Assembly: GCF_021533195.1 (NCBI RefSeq)
Contig: NZ_JAJNKB010000009.1
Coordinates: 1 to 64,000, forward strand
Source: Portibacter marinus
Lineage (GTDB): Bacteria > Bacteroidota > Bacteroidia > Chitinophagales > Saprospiraceae
Direction: 5' to 3'
DNA: 64,000 nt
Position numbers and translations under genes: made by a program. Below are positions 55,386-64,000 of this stretch, piece after piece. The number at the start of each line of letters is the position of its first letter. Positions within the stretch are counted from its first letter, which is position 1. The notes below the pieces were generated by a model. It was given only the letters and a program-made list of their open reading frames with translations, made no database searches and was not told the origin of the DNA.

Positions 55386-58300
55386 ATGAATAAGGCGAAT
55401 TTTACCTTCTTTCATTTGAAGAGGACTGAGAAGCTGGGCATGAAAATCGCCGGTTCTTTGTTCTTATTCTTAAGTTTGTTCTTCTCAGTTAATCTGAGCG
55501 CTCAGACTGTTTCCTGTAATGGAAACTTAAATGTGTCGGTTGATCCCGGAACATGTACTGCAACGCTGACGCCAGCGACTGTAGGTACTGTGAACGGAGC
55601 AGCTGCAGACACCATTGTTTCAGTTGTTGGGCTTCCAGAAGCTGCAACTGATCCTACTCCTGATGGTAACGACCATAACAACGATAGTGACAGCGATGAA
55701 ACTAACGGTAGTGATATGGTAGTTATCGATGTAACTGAAATTCCTGCATTCCTGGCAACAGGAATGGTTATGGACATTTCTTACAATTTAATTGTTCTTG
55801 ACGGTAACGGAAATGTTTCCAACTCTTGTTGGGGAACATTCTTGTTGGAGGATAAAGCTCCTCCTGCTGTCCGTATGGGAATTGATACTTCTATCTCTTG
55901 TGATGATTACAACGAAGCCACTTTCTGGTTGCCGTTCACTCCTACTGTAGATGATAATGATGGTATTGATAATACTGATGACCCTGCTGAAGGTGATGAG
56001 TCAGTTGTTGAATGTACCAACATTACTGTGTCATTTTCTGACAGAGAGAAAAATGTAAGATGTGTTGCAGACACTATCTTTAGAACATGGAGAGTTCGAG
56101 ATGTTAAGGGTAACGTAGCAACTATTGTTGATACACTTGAACTTACACCTGAAACACTTGACTCGCTAACTTTACCTCCATATTTCGATGGCCGAGGTGA
56201 CAGAGATGGTGACCCAGCTGTAGCTGGAGATGAACCAGATTCTGTTTTAATCGGTGGCGTTTACTACTTTATTGCAGATGAAGGAACGATTCTTTGTTCT
56301 TCTTTAGATTCATTTAATCTATTGCCTGATGGTAATCCTTCTCCGGATGGTAATTTACCTTCAACTGGTATTTGGGCTGAAGACGATAAGTATGGAACGG
56401 GTAGACCTGGCGGAATCTCTTGTGGAACGATTAATGCAGATTTCGAAGATACTGAAATTGATGTATGTCTTCCAGTTGAAGAATGCGATCAATTCAATCC
56501 TTCTTATAAAATTTTAAGAGAGTGGACGATCGTTGATTGGTGTACTGGTGCTGTACTTGAGTACAATCAGATCATCAAGATCGAAGATACGCTTGCTCCA
56601 ACTATTACTGAACTTCCTGATGTAACTATCAGTACTGACCTTTGGGGTTGTGGTGCTACTTATTTGTTGCCAGCTGGAACAGCTACAGACAACTGTACTT
56701 CTGCTGATGCCATCAGAGTAACTTATGGTTCTTCTGAAGGTACAATTACTAATGGAGTACTTATCTTACCTTCTGTTGCTAAGACTATGCCTGGCGAAGA
56801 AGTGGAAGTTTACGTGAATTATCTCGATTGTTGTAATAATATTGCTATTGATACATTCCTAGTAACTGTTGAGGATCAAGTTCCTCCAGTAGTTGTTGCA
56901 GACAGACACACTGTTGTTTCTTTATCTCAGTTCGCTGAGGAAGGATTGGCAAAAGTTTTTGCTGAAACGTTTGATGATGGTTCTTTCGATGGCTGTGGTC
57001 CTATTGGATTTACAGTTAGAAGAATGGGAACTGCTTGTAGTGGTAATCTTCCTGGTGAAGGTTCTGTTGCTGGAGATGATGATGATTTAGAGAACGAAGA
57101 CGGAACTGATGATGATGATATGCCAGGTGATGGCGAAGGAACTAAAGCGAGTGATATCTGGTTTGACTACATCCACTTCTGTTGTGATGACTTAGTTAGA
57201 GATGAAGATGGTGATGGAGAAGTTGACCCTGTAATGGTTCTTTTCCAGGTTTGTGATGATGCAGATATGGATGGAAACATTGGTTTCGAGCCCGATCCTA
57301 CTCAACCTAACGGAAGAAGAAAAGATGCAGGTGATTACTGTAACACTGCTATGGTAGAGGTTACTGTACAGAACAAATTACCTCCTATCTGTCAAGATCT
57401 TCCTGAAGTAACGATTAACTGTATTGATCTAGTTGCTATTGATGATCTAGTTGGTGCTGGCCCTCTTGATGAAGATGGTGCTGCTAAATTAGATGCATTA
57501 TTTGATCCTTTCTTAAGTGCTTCTACTTGTAACCTTACAGCAACTCAGCAGATTTCTGGTGATGACGACTGTGGTGAGGCAGTACTTACTAGAATCCAGA
57601 CTGTGACAAGCACAAGTGGTTCAACTACTTGTAGACAAATCATAGATGTAATCGTTGAAGATGAAAACATCTTGGGTTGTGAAGATATTACTTTCCCTGA
57701 TGGCTCAGCTGAGGAAAAGGCTGGTTATGACTGGTGTGAAACTAACAATGATGACATTGACGATGGAGATTTAGATGACACTGAGACTGAAGATTTCCCT
57801 GCAATTGAAATTACTGATTGTGGAGGAGCTACAATTACTCCGCCTCAAATCAATATTGACAACTTGTGTTCTGAAGTTGGTATCAACTTAGAATTAGATA
57901 CATTTAACTTCAATGGTGTTGGAACTTGTGTTAAGATCCTTGCACACTGGGAAGTAATTGATCAGTGTATCTTCCGCGAAAATTATTTACACAAACCTAC
58001 AAGTGATCCTAGTTCATGGGAGGTTAATCCTTTCGTTCCTGAAAATGGATACTTCGAGATCTATGTAGAATATGATATTTTTGATAACGTTGGTCCAGAA
58101 ATTGAATGTGGTGACGGTTTATTGGTTGGATGTGGTGAAGAGCTTACAGGTTCTTTAACAGCTACAGCTACTGATGATTGTACTACTGATCCTTCTTTCT
58201 TCGGATGGTCTTGGAGATTAGATCTTGACGATGATGGAGACATTGATGCTGAAGGTGAAGGTCAGACAGTAAGTCCTAGCGATGCTGGATTGGATGAATT

Positions 58301-60026
58301 CCCAGAAGGAAATCACGTGATCACTTGGATTGTTTCTGATGCTTGTGGTAACATTTCTTCTAAAGATTGTCCATTCGGAACAGAAATCGTTGACAATAAA
58401 GAACCTACGCCTTACTGTTATGATGGTTTAGCTACTGCTGTAATGGAAGTTGGTGGTGTTACATTGTGGGCAGCTGATTTTGATGCTGGTTCATTCGATG
58501 CTTGTACTGATGTTACTGTTTATATTATCCCTGAGGATGATGTAGTTGATGGTGAGTTGTCTAACGAAGAAGCTTTTGCAGCTGCAAAAGAAAATATCGT
58601 TTTCAACCCAATCACAGGTCAGGATGAGTTTGGATTCACATTTACTTGTGACTACATAGATAATGGTGTTTCTTCTACCATTGATGTTAGAATGTATGCT
58701 GAAGATGCAGCTGGTAATTTCGATTACTGTACTGCAAGCTTGAGACTACAAGATAACTTAGATGCTTGTGAAGATGATATCGATGGAAATAGAGCTATCG
58801 GTGGAACAGTTGCTACTGAAGGAAGTGACGCTGTTGATAATGTATTAGTTGAAGCTATGGCTGACAACCCTGAGTTCCCTAAATATGCGAATACAAACGC
58901 TGCGGGTAACTACGAGTTTTCTAATAATCCTGTTGGATTAGGTTATGAGCTTTCTGCTACAAGAGAAGATAACCATATGAATGGTGTTTCTACTCTTGAC
59001 CTTGTAATCATTCAGAAGCACATCTTAAACATTGAGTCTTTAGATTCACCGTATAAGAGAATTGCTGCTGACATCAACAATGATGGTAGCATTAAAGTGA
59101 ATGATTTACTACAATTGAGAAAATTAATCTTAGGATTATACGACGACAATAAATTACCTTCTAACGAAGCGTGGAGATTTGTTGATGCTAAGCAACAATT
59201 TGCTGACCCATCAAATCCATTCCCTTTTGACGAGGTAGTCAATATTGGAATACTTGCTGAAGACAGAATGGCTGAAGACTTTGTTGCCATCAAAGTTGGA
59301 GACGTAAATAGCAACGTTTCATTGAATGCAAAACCAAATGCAACAGTGAGATCTGCTAAGTCACTTACTTTTGACTTGAACAATAGAGACTTTGCTGCTG
59401 GTGAGATAGTTGAATTAGAATTTACATCTGCAGACTTCAAAGAAGTTTACGGATACCAGTTTACTTTAGAATTTGCTAAAGGATTATCTTTCAATGATAT
59501 CGTACCAGGCGCATTAAACGTAACTGAAGCTAACTTTGGACTTAACAGAACTTCTGAGGGAATCATTACTACATCATTTGATGATGTTAGAGGAGCAAAT
59601 GTTGCTGCTGACGAAGTATTATTCACTCTTAAGTTTGCTGCTACAACTGCAGGTACATTAAGTGACATGATAAATGTTACCTCTACTAAAACTGCTGCTG
59701 AAGCATATGTTGGATCTTCTCTTGAAGTACAGAATGTTGATGCTTCATTCAGAACGAATGAAACTGAAGCTGGATATGTACTTTATCAGAATGAGCCTAA
59801 CCCGTTCAAAGGTTCTACAGTAATCAAGTACAACTTACCTGAGGCTGCAAATGCAACTCTTAAGGTATTCGATGTAACTGGAAAAGTACTTTACAACCAA
59901 CAATTAAGTGGTGAGAAAGGCGCTAACAGAGTAACTGTTAAAGGTCTTAACGCAACAGGTGTTATGTACTACCAGTTAGATTCAGATGAATTTACTGCAA
60001 CTAAGAAAATGATTGTTATTGAATAA
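55386..60026 (+). CDS. Large surface protein with dockerin and cohesin-like domains, T9SS type A cargo
   Basis: The 1546-residue product has a signal peptide ('SLFLFLSLFFSVNLSAQ'). It then carries many cysteine-bearing HYR/Ig-like modules ('VTVEDQVPPVVVADRHTVV', 'WSWRLDLDDDGDIDAEGEG') with very acidic Asp-rich linkers that could bind calcium. Near 1137-1198 is a carboxypeptidase-regulatory-like domain. Near 1199-1255 is a dockerin with one canonical loop ('DINNDGSIKVND') and a second loop one residue short. Near 1326-1462 is a cohesin-like domain ('VYGYQFTLEFAKGLSFNDI'). The type A sorting domain ('YQNEPNPFKGSTVIKY') ends it. Codons favour T-ending forms throughout, unlike neighbours, suggesting high expression. 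Confidence 0.88.
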   Translation: MNKANFTFFHLKRTEKLGMKIAGSLFLFLSLFFSVNLSAQTVSCNGNLNVSVDPGTCTATLTPATVGTVNGAAADTIVSVVGLPEAATDPTPDGNDHNNDSDSDETNGSDMVVIDVTEIPAFLATGMVMDISYNLIVLDGNGNVSNSCWGTFLLEDKAPPAVRMGIDTSISCDDYNEATFWLPFTPTVDDNDGIDNTDDPAEGDESVVECTNITVSFSDREKNVRCVADTIFRTWRVRDVKGNVATIVDTLELTPETLDSLTLPPYFDGRGDRDGDPAVAGDEPDSVLIGGVYYFIADEGTILCSSLDSFNLLPDGNPSPDGNLPSTGIWAEDDKYGTGRPGGISCGTINADFEDTEIDVCLPVEECDQFNPSYKILREWTIVDWCTGAVLEYNQIIKIEDTLAPTITELPDVTISTDLWGCGATYLLPAGTATDNCTSADAIRVTYGSSEGTITNGVLILPSVAKTMPGEEVEVYVNYLDCCNNIAIDTFLVTVEDQVPPVVVADRHTVVSLSQFAEEGLAKVFAETFDDGSFDGCGPIGFTVRRMGTACSGNLPGEGSVAGDDDDLENEDGTDDDDMPGDGEGTKASDIWFDYIHFCCDDLVRDEDGDGEVDPVMVLFQVCDDADMDGNIGFEPDPTQPNGRRKDAGDYCNTAMVEVTVQNKLPPICQDLPEVTINCIDLVAIDDLVGAGPLDEDGAAKLDALFDPFLSASTCNLTATQQISGDDDCGEAVLTRIQTVTSTSGSTTCRQIIDVIVEDENILGCEDITFPDGSAEEKAGYDWCETNNDDIDDGDLDDTETEDFPAIEITDCGGATITPPQINIDNLCSEVGINLELDTFNFNGVGTCVKILAHWEVIDQCIFRENYLHKPTSDPSSWEVNPFVPENGYFEIYVEYDIFDNVGPEIECGDGLLVGCGEELTGSLTATATDDCTTDPSFFGWSWRLDLDDDGDIDAEGEGQTVSPSDAGLDEFPEGNHVITWIVSDACGNISSKDCPFGTEIVDNKEPTPYCYDGLATAVMEVGGVTLWAADFDAGSFDACTDVTVYIIPEDDVVDGELSNEEAFAAAKENIVFNPITGQDEFGFTFTCDYIDNGVSSTIDVRMYAEDAAGNFDYCTASLRLQDNLDACEDDIDGNRAIGGTVATEGSDAVDNVLVEAMADNPEFPKYANTNAAGNYEFSNNPVGLGYELSATREDNHMNGVSTLDLVIIQKHILNIESLDSPYKRIAADINNDGSIKVNDLLQLRKLILGLYDDNKLPSNEAWRFVDAKQQFADPSNPFPFDEVVNIGILAEDRMAEDFVAIKVGDVNSNVSLNAKPNATVRSAKSLTFDLNNRDFAAGEIVELEFTSADFKEVYGYQFTLEFAKGLSFNDIVPGALNVTEANFGLNRTSEGIITTSFDDVRGANVAADEVLFTLKFAATTAGTLSDMINVTSTKTAAEAYVGSSLEVQNVDASFRTNETEAGYVLYQNEPNPFKGSTVIKYNLPEAANATLKVFDVTGKVLYNQQLSGEKGANRVTVKGLNATGVMYYQLDSDEFTATKKMIVIE

Positions 60027-60069
60027 TCTCCTTCTTAGTTAGCCGAAGATAAAATCGGTTTTTGGGATG

Positions 60070-60106
60070 GCCTCTCTCTAGATTTCTAGAGGGGGGCTTT
60101 TTTTTT
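60070..60106 (+). terminator. Strong intrinsic terminator of the dockerin-protein gene
   Basis: A 13-bp stem (60070-60082 with 60085-60097, two G-T wobbles) is followed by nine T. It ends 80 bases after the stop. Confidence 0.9.
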
Positions 60107-60270
60107 GTCCCAATTTTTGTAGTGATAGAATTTTTGACGAGCTGAGTTAAGCATGTGTTAAGGTTGTTGCTTAGTCGGTAGTTTGTGTTGATTTATTTTG
60201 ATTTACAATGTCTTTGATGCACTTCCAAGATCATCAGACTAGGCAACCATGCAAGAACAAATTAATATGA

Positions 60271-60479
60271 CTTGCAAAGCTAAATGTTTGTGAAGATCGA
60301 TACGGAAGGGCTTCCACGTTAAAGGTCTCACAGTTACTTGCGAAAGCGTGGAAAAAATATATTGGAGAATACACGCTAGCTGATGCGATAGGGGATCGAC
60401 TTAGACAAAAAGCGCAAAAATAGAACTCAAAGGAAAAAGATTACCGGACATTAGTAGCCTAAAGAAATTATTAACCTAA
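60271..60479 (+). pseudogene. Remnant of IstB (IS21 family transposition ATPase), frameshifted
   Basis: Translation gives 'CEDRYGRASTLKVSQL', 'AKAWKKYIGEYTLADAIGD', 'RLRQKAQK' and then a TAG at 60421. Adding one A to the run at 60416-60420 continues as 'IELKGKRLPDISSLKKLLT' followed by TAA. This matches the C-terminal part of IstB ('DRYERxSTIxxSQL...YIGExTxADAILDRLxxxAHRIELKG'). The first two thirds of the protein and all of IstA are missing. It cannot be functional. Confidence 0.8.
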
Positions 60480-60641
60480 TAATGATTGAAGCATTTCTCA
60501 GAATTTGAGGGGGTCAACTTGTTAGAATGAGACTGCTTATGATAGGTGTAAACTTGTAGGAATTTTGTAAAGAAATAGAAGATTTGTACCATTGCTTCCA
60601 CGTCATGATCTGAAGATCAGCTTGATAGAAATAGGGGGTCA
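60271..60641 (+). mobile_element. Decayed right end of an IS21-family element
   Basis: After the istB remnant two copies of GGGGGTCA occur (60509-60516 and 60634-60641), spaced about 125 bases. Repeated GGGGTCA motifs behind istB are, as I recall, common in terminal regions of Bacteroidota IS21 elements. The true outer end cannot be fixed by eye. Confidence 0.6.
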
Positions 60642-60814
60642 GAGATACAGGTATATATGATTTGTGTAAATTAAACTGCAAGCTATAACTGTATTATCTT
60701 TACATATAGCTAGTGTTTTTTAATATCTTGCGATTAAGAGTTTTTAAGGATATTTGAATGTAGATAGAATACATCATGCGAAAATAAAATTACAACTTTT
60801 TTTACAAATTTTAT

Positions 60815-61546
60815 ATGATTTATTATCAACTAGAAGTTAAAGATTTTTTGAAGCAATATAAGAACTGTAAACTTACTCTAGAGGAAATGACGAGAATTAG
60901 AGAATTTGCAAGTACTTACATTGACCCCTATCAGGGAATTTCTAGTAAAAAACCAAATGATATTCCATTACAAAAAATAGTTTATAATGTTAACGTAAAA
61001 CCAAAAGATATTTATGCTTTAAGTTCTTCTTTTGTAAGAGGAAATGCGATCAGTAATCGATTGAAGGAGGTCTTTAATGACTATAACTTGCCAGGGCATA
61101 CTGAATTTGAAGGTATAAAGTATTATTACAAAAATAAAAACTTACGTAATGACTTTAATTATCTTTTTATATATGAAAGTGTCTATGATAAAATTGATTT
61201 GAGTAGATCAACATTTTACAGCTATAATTATTCAGATAATATTGAAGTTCGAAAAAGTGGAATAAAATCAGAAAAGATAATCGATAGAAATTTGAAGTTT
61301 AAAACTAAAGAAGAAGTAAAGAGCTATGACACTAAATTAGAAAAGCTGTATAATCAAAAACTTTGGTTTCAATCATTGGTGATAGCATGTGAAATAGAAT
61401 ATGATATTGTAACTCTATACAATTTAGCGAACAGGTATTGGATGATTTCCGAAAGACTTCTTGACAAGATGCAGAAATTAAAGCTAACGGGATTTGATTT
61501 TATAGAATTTCCGGTGAATATTAAGTTTAGAAGTGATGCTGGCTAA
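60815..61546 (+). CDS. Orphan AT-rich protein, possibly DUF1629/Imm-like
   Basis: The 243-residue product has no signal peptide or membrane segment and is rich in Lys, Asn, Tyr and Ile. Its end, 'NRYWMISERLLDKMQKLKLTGFDFIEF', resembles the 'ySexlxxxlexxxltGfxF' C-terminal motif of DUF1629-type (imm11-like) proteins, some of which are predicted toxin-immunity proteins. A similar arrangement occurs earlier ('SSSFVRGNAISNRLKEVFND'). The similarity is from memory and weak. The base composition, the IS21 remnant just upstream and its position between two related giant genes suggest it was acquired horizontally. No toxin gene is visible next to it. Confidence 0.55.
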   Translation: MIYYQLEVKDFLKQYKNCKLTLEEMTRIREFASTYIDPYQGISSKKPNDIPLQKIVYNVNVKPKDIYALSSSFVRGNAISNRLKEVFNDYNLPGHTEFEGIKYYYKNKNLRNDFNYLFIYESVYDKIDLSRSTFYSYNYSDNIEVRKSGIKSEKIIDRNLKFKTKEEVKSYDTKLEKLYNQKLWFQSLVIACEIEYDIVTLYNLANRYWMISERLLDKMQKLKLTGFDFIEFPVNIKFRSDAG

Positions 61547-61619
61547 TTATGCTGGGTAGTTAGTATTTTTTTAAACGATACCTTTTACTATTATTCTCTC
61601 ATGAGAAGTAATTTAAAGA

Positions 61620-61638
61620 GAAACAGTACCGCTGTTTC
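61620..61638. terminator. Small hairpin after the orphan gene
   Basis: GAAACAG and CTGTTTC pair exactly around TACCG. The tail (ATATTTAC) is only weakly T-rich, so termination is possible but not certain. Confidence 0.4.
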
Positions 61639-61702
61639 ATATTTACAAATTCAAATATAAAATATACCATAAAAAAGGTAGTATAACATATTAAAGAAAT
61701 CT

Positions 61703-61710
61703 TATATTTG
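61703..61710 (+). promoter_or_regulatory. -7 box upstream of last giant gene
   Basis: TATATTTG matches TAnnTTTG. It implies a leader of about 190 bases before the ATG at 61912. No clear -33 element is seen. Confidence 0.5.
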
Positions 61711-61738
61711 TTCCTGTAAACTAATCAACTGTTAAAAT

Positions 61739-61754
61739 CTGTCCTTTCGGACAG
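61739..61754 (+). promoter_or_regulatory. Leader hairpin
   Basis: CTGTCC-TTTC-GGACAG is a perfect 6-bp stem with a tetraloop, about 30 bases into the predicted leader. It has no T tract, so an mRNA-stabilising or regulatory role is more likely than termination. Confidence 0.4.
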
Positions 61755-61911
61755 TTCCTTCCTGAACGATAATGTAAAATAAAACGATAGAGCTTCGACT
61801 ACTCTGATCGTATGGACTTTTCGTCTAAGGTATTTAATAACTACAATTTTATAATGTGGGCTGCCGACTACAGCTTACCATTACTCATTTTAAGAAAACT
61901 ATTTAAATCTC

Positions 61912-64000
61912 ATGAAGAAAGCGATTTACACTTTCCGAACTTTAAGATGTCATCTTTTGATGCCTCTGACACTTTTGTTTTTAATAAGTATTCCAGAGGT
62001 TCTTGATGCTTGTGAACTTTCATGTACACAATCCCAGCAGGTTTCATTTGATGAAAATTGTGAAGCATTGATTACACCCAACTTAATTCTTAGTGATGAT
62101 GGTGCTTCTTGTCCTGATGGAACAACCTTTTCGGTAGGTGTTAGAAGAACGATGAATGGCCCCAATTTACTTGAAGGACCAACCGTTGTGGTTGATGAAC
62201 AGTTCTTAAACGAAACCATCATTGTAGAAGTTACTGCTGATGATGGAAATGTGGTCAACAGATGTTGGGGAAATGTATTATTAGAAGATAAGCTGGCTCC
62301 CTCCTTGAATTGTCCTGATATCACAGTTTCATGTGCAGAAGATGAACTTCCTCAACCAACATTAGACGGTAATGAATGTGGGGATTTCACTATTAATTTA
62401 GTGGGCCAAAGCCCAGATATGACTATGTGTTCTGATACATTGAAAACTTTCGATCAATCCTTTACAGCGACAGATGAACAAGGAAACACTACACCAGAGC
62501 CTTGTACCAGAACTGTTTCCGTGATCAGGTTAGATATTGAAGAGGTTATATTTCCGGAGAATTTCAGAGTTTCAATGGGTACAGCCTTATCATGTGATGG
62601 TGATTATCCGAGAGTGGAGGAAGGGAGTATTATTCCAGATCCTTCATTTACTGGTGTGCCGACGCTGGATGGCGAACCATTATTTCCAACAGATGACTTT
62701 AATTGCAATACAGTAGTGACCTATGAAGATATGATACTTCCTGAAGTAGGTTGCGTTACTAAAGTGATGAGAACGTTCACCATTTCTGAATGGATATGTG
62801 GTGAAGATCAAATAACAGATAGCACACAGATTATCGAAATAGTAGACAATCAAGGTCCTGAAATACAGCCTATCAATGATGCTACCATCTCTACATCAAC
62901 TGGTTTCGACTGTGAAGCGGCTTATTTATTACCACCTGTAAATGCAGAAGATAATTGTAAAGAGGTCTCAAGAATAGACATAGCCTATCCAGGCGGCTTT
63001 ATTGAGGACTATGATGGTTTCGAAATGATCACTCTTGATAGAGGTTCAAATTTAATTACGGTTACAGCATATGATGCTTGTCTGAATTCTACCGAAGAGA
63101 CATTTACGGTATTGGTAGAAGATAATAATGCACCAGTAGCAGTATGTGATCAGAATACTGTGGTGGCTTTAAGTTCAAATCCTGATGGATTGACGGAAGT
63201 GGCAGCCATTTCTTTTGATGATGGTAGCTATGATGAGTGCGGTCTCGCTTCGCCGGCTTTTAGTGTTAAAAGAATGGATGACGGAGCGGCATGTGGAATT
63301 GATGGAGATGAATTTTCTAGTTCTGTATTCTTCTGTTGTTCAGATATCGGAAATAACCCTCAAGTCATTTTTAGAGTGACAGACCTGGAAGGCAATACGA
63401 ATACTTGTATGGTCAATGTAGAGTTGCAAGACAAACTTCCTACTTTACTCATTGCACCAGCTGACATGACAGTTGAATGCGATGAGCCATTTGATCTTAC
63501 AGAACAAGGCCTGATAGATGCTTTTGGAGACGCCACAGGAGTTGATAATTGTGGCAATGGAGCAGGTGCGATTAACAGATCGTTTGCAGATCTGCGTGAT
63601 GATTGTAATTTAGGTGAAATAAGAAGATTTTTTACCAATCCTGATGGTTCAGGCAATACTGCAGTACAGCGTATTTTCTTTGAGAATGATGATCCTTTCG
63701 ATGTTGAAACGGATATAGAGTGGCCGGATGATGTGACTTTAAGCGATTGTTTGCCATTGGCGATGGGAATGCAAACGGAGGATTTAGCAGAAGTAAGTCC
63801 TGATGTTACGGGTAGACCTATTTTAAGCAAAGATGCATGCGACATGGTGGGCATTGATTATGATGACATGATTTTTGAGATGTTTAATTCAAATAGCGCT
63901 TCTTGCTTCAAGATCATTAGAACCTTTACTGTAGGAGACTGGTGCCAGGATAAAACGGTACGCTACTCGCAGACCATTATGGTTATCAATGAGATTGCCC
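61912..64000 (+). CDS. Giant secreted Ig/HYR-repeat protein (3' end outside window)
   Basis: I translated this frame from ATG 61912 to the last base and met no stop; at least 696 residues are encoded. It opens with a signal peptide ('MKKAIYTFRTLRCHLLMPL', 'TLLFLISIPEVLDA'). It continues with the same modules as the dockerin protein at 55386: 'NRCWGNVLLEDKLAPSLNC' against 'NSCWGTFLLEDKAPPAVRM', 'AAYLLPPVNAEDNC' against 'ATYLLPAGTATDNC', and 'ISFDDGSYDECGL' against 'ETFDDGSFDGCGP'. So the two are paralogues in tandem. A C-terminal sorting signal would be expected beyond the window. It is not a fragment inside this window. Confidence 0.9.
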   Translation, partial: MKKAIYTFRTLRCHLLMPLTLLFLISIPEVLDACELSCTQSQQVSFDENCEALITPNLILSDDGASCPDGTTFSVGVRRTMNGPNLLEGPTVVVDEQFLNETIIVEVTADDGNVVNRCWGNVLLEDKLAPSLNCPDITVSCAEDELPQPTLDGNECGDFTINLVGQSPDMTMCSDTLKTFDQSFTATDEQGNTTPEPCTRTVSVIRLDIEEVIFPENFRVSMGTALSCDGDYPRVEEGSIIPDPSFTGVPTLDGEPLFPTDDFNCNTVVTYEDMILPEVGCVTKVMRTFTISEWICGEDQITDSTQIIEIVDNQGPEIQPINDATISTSTGFDCEAAYLLPPVNAEDNCKEVSRIDIAYPGGFIEDYDGFEMITLDRGSNLITVTAYDACLNSTEETFTVLVEDNNAPVAVCDQNTVVALSSNPDGLTEVAAISFDDGSYDECGLASPAFSVKRMDDGAACGIDGDEFSSSVFFCCSDIGNNPQVIFRVTDLEGNTNTCMVNVELQDKLPTLLIAPADMTVECDEPFDLTEQGLIDAFGDATGVDNCGNGAGAINRSFADLRDDCNLGEIRRFFTNPDGSGNTAVQRIFFENDDPFDVETDIEWPDDVTLSDCLPLAMGMQTEDLAEVSPDVTGRPILSKDACDMVGIDYDDMIFEMFNSNSASCFKIIRTFTVGDWCQDKTVRYSQTIMVINEIA

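Larger units (their letters stand above)
60027..60814. other. Intergenic region with terminator and IS21 remnant
   Basis: This 788-base gap holds the terminator at 60070-60106 and a decayed IS21-family fragment from about 60271 to 60641. The stretch 60107-60270 and 60642-60814 shows no recognisable gene; the latter is very AT-rich and includes a TATCTTTA promoter-like box near 60695 that could serve the gene at 60815. Confidence 0.6.
61547..61911 (+). other. Promoter and leader region of the last giant gene
   Basis: The 365-base gap holds a terminator-like hairpin (61620-61638), a -7 box (61703-61710) and a leader hairpin (61739-61754). A short in-register ORF from 61812 overlaps the real start in another frame and is not considered coding. 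Confidence 0.5.

Noticed and set aside
61812-62006. A 64-residue ORF before the last giant gene
   Set aside because: It overlaps the well-supported start at 61912 in a different frame and shows no coding character of its own.

Overview
This window comes from a Bacteroidota chromosome, most likely a Saprospiraceae-like member of the Saprospiria. That placement is inferred from gene content and style, not from a search. The evidence is: many type IX secretion (T9SS) cargo proteins with type A ('PNP') or type B (CHU_C, gliding-motility-associated) C-terminal sorting domains; a PorP/SprF-family partner protein; SprB-like repeats; Bacteroidota-type promoter boxes (TAnnTTTG) just upstream of many starts; almost no Shine-Dalgarno sites; and dockerin/cohesin modules in surface proteins. 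No rRNA, tRNA or CRISPR array was found. Layout: 1-4292 is the 3' part of a giant Ig-like type B surface protein. 4649-7435 (minus) is a secreted protein with about 27 adhesin-head-like repeats and a phage-tail-fibre (S74) C terminus. 7721-12000 is a LytTR regulator, a beta-propeller histidine kinase and a lipoprotein. 12075-17195 holds a possible tiny membrane peptide, a DUF1456 protein, superoxide dismutase, fumarase, an outer-membrane protein and a CotH-family lipoprotein. 17256-19631 is a GH15 glucoamylase-like enzyme. 19868-25232 (minus) is a decaying cassette of three T9SS cargo genes, bracketed by an 88-bp near-identical duplication of the GH15 3' end. 25263-39718 is mostly housekeeping: a lipoprotein, DUF177-L32, RidA, TrpRS, FAH family, MetK, a methyltransferase, GcvP, HldD, a phosphopantetheinyl transferase, Dcd, rhodanese, PASTA and MATE. 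39726-46873 (minus) encodes a secreted reprolysin-like metalloprotease and a large predicted outer-membrane protein. 47099-49024 is an exported animal-type haem peroxidase, followed by palindromic repeats and an LpxL-like acyltransferase. 50294-60026 is the most interesting block: a LuxR-type regulator with a degenerate receiver, a protein with three cohesin-like domains plus SprB repeats and a type B signal, a PorP/SprF protein, and a 1546-residue protein carrying a dockerin, a cohesin-like domain and a type A signal. 60027-61911 holds a terminator, an IS21 (IstB) remnant and an orphan AT-rich gene. From 61912 to the window end runs an open reading frame for another giant secreted protein related to the 1546-residue one. 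How the genes may work together: the 50-64 kb region looks like a surface-assembly locus in which T9SS-exported scaffold proteins could interact through cohesin-dockerin contacts, with SprF-like help for the type B cargo. The metalloprotease, peroxidase and decaying cassette are further exported products of the same secretion system. The rest is ordinary core metabolism. Start codons were moved inward from the longest ORF where signal peptides, family N termini or promoter boxes required it.
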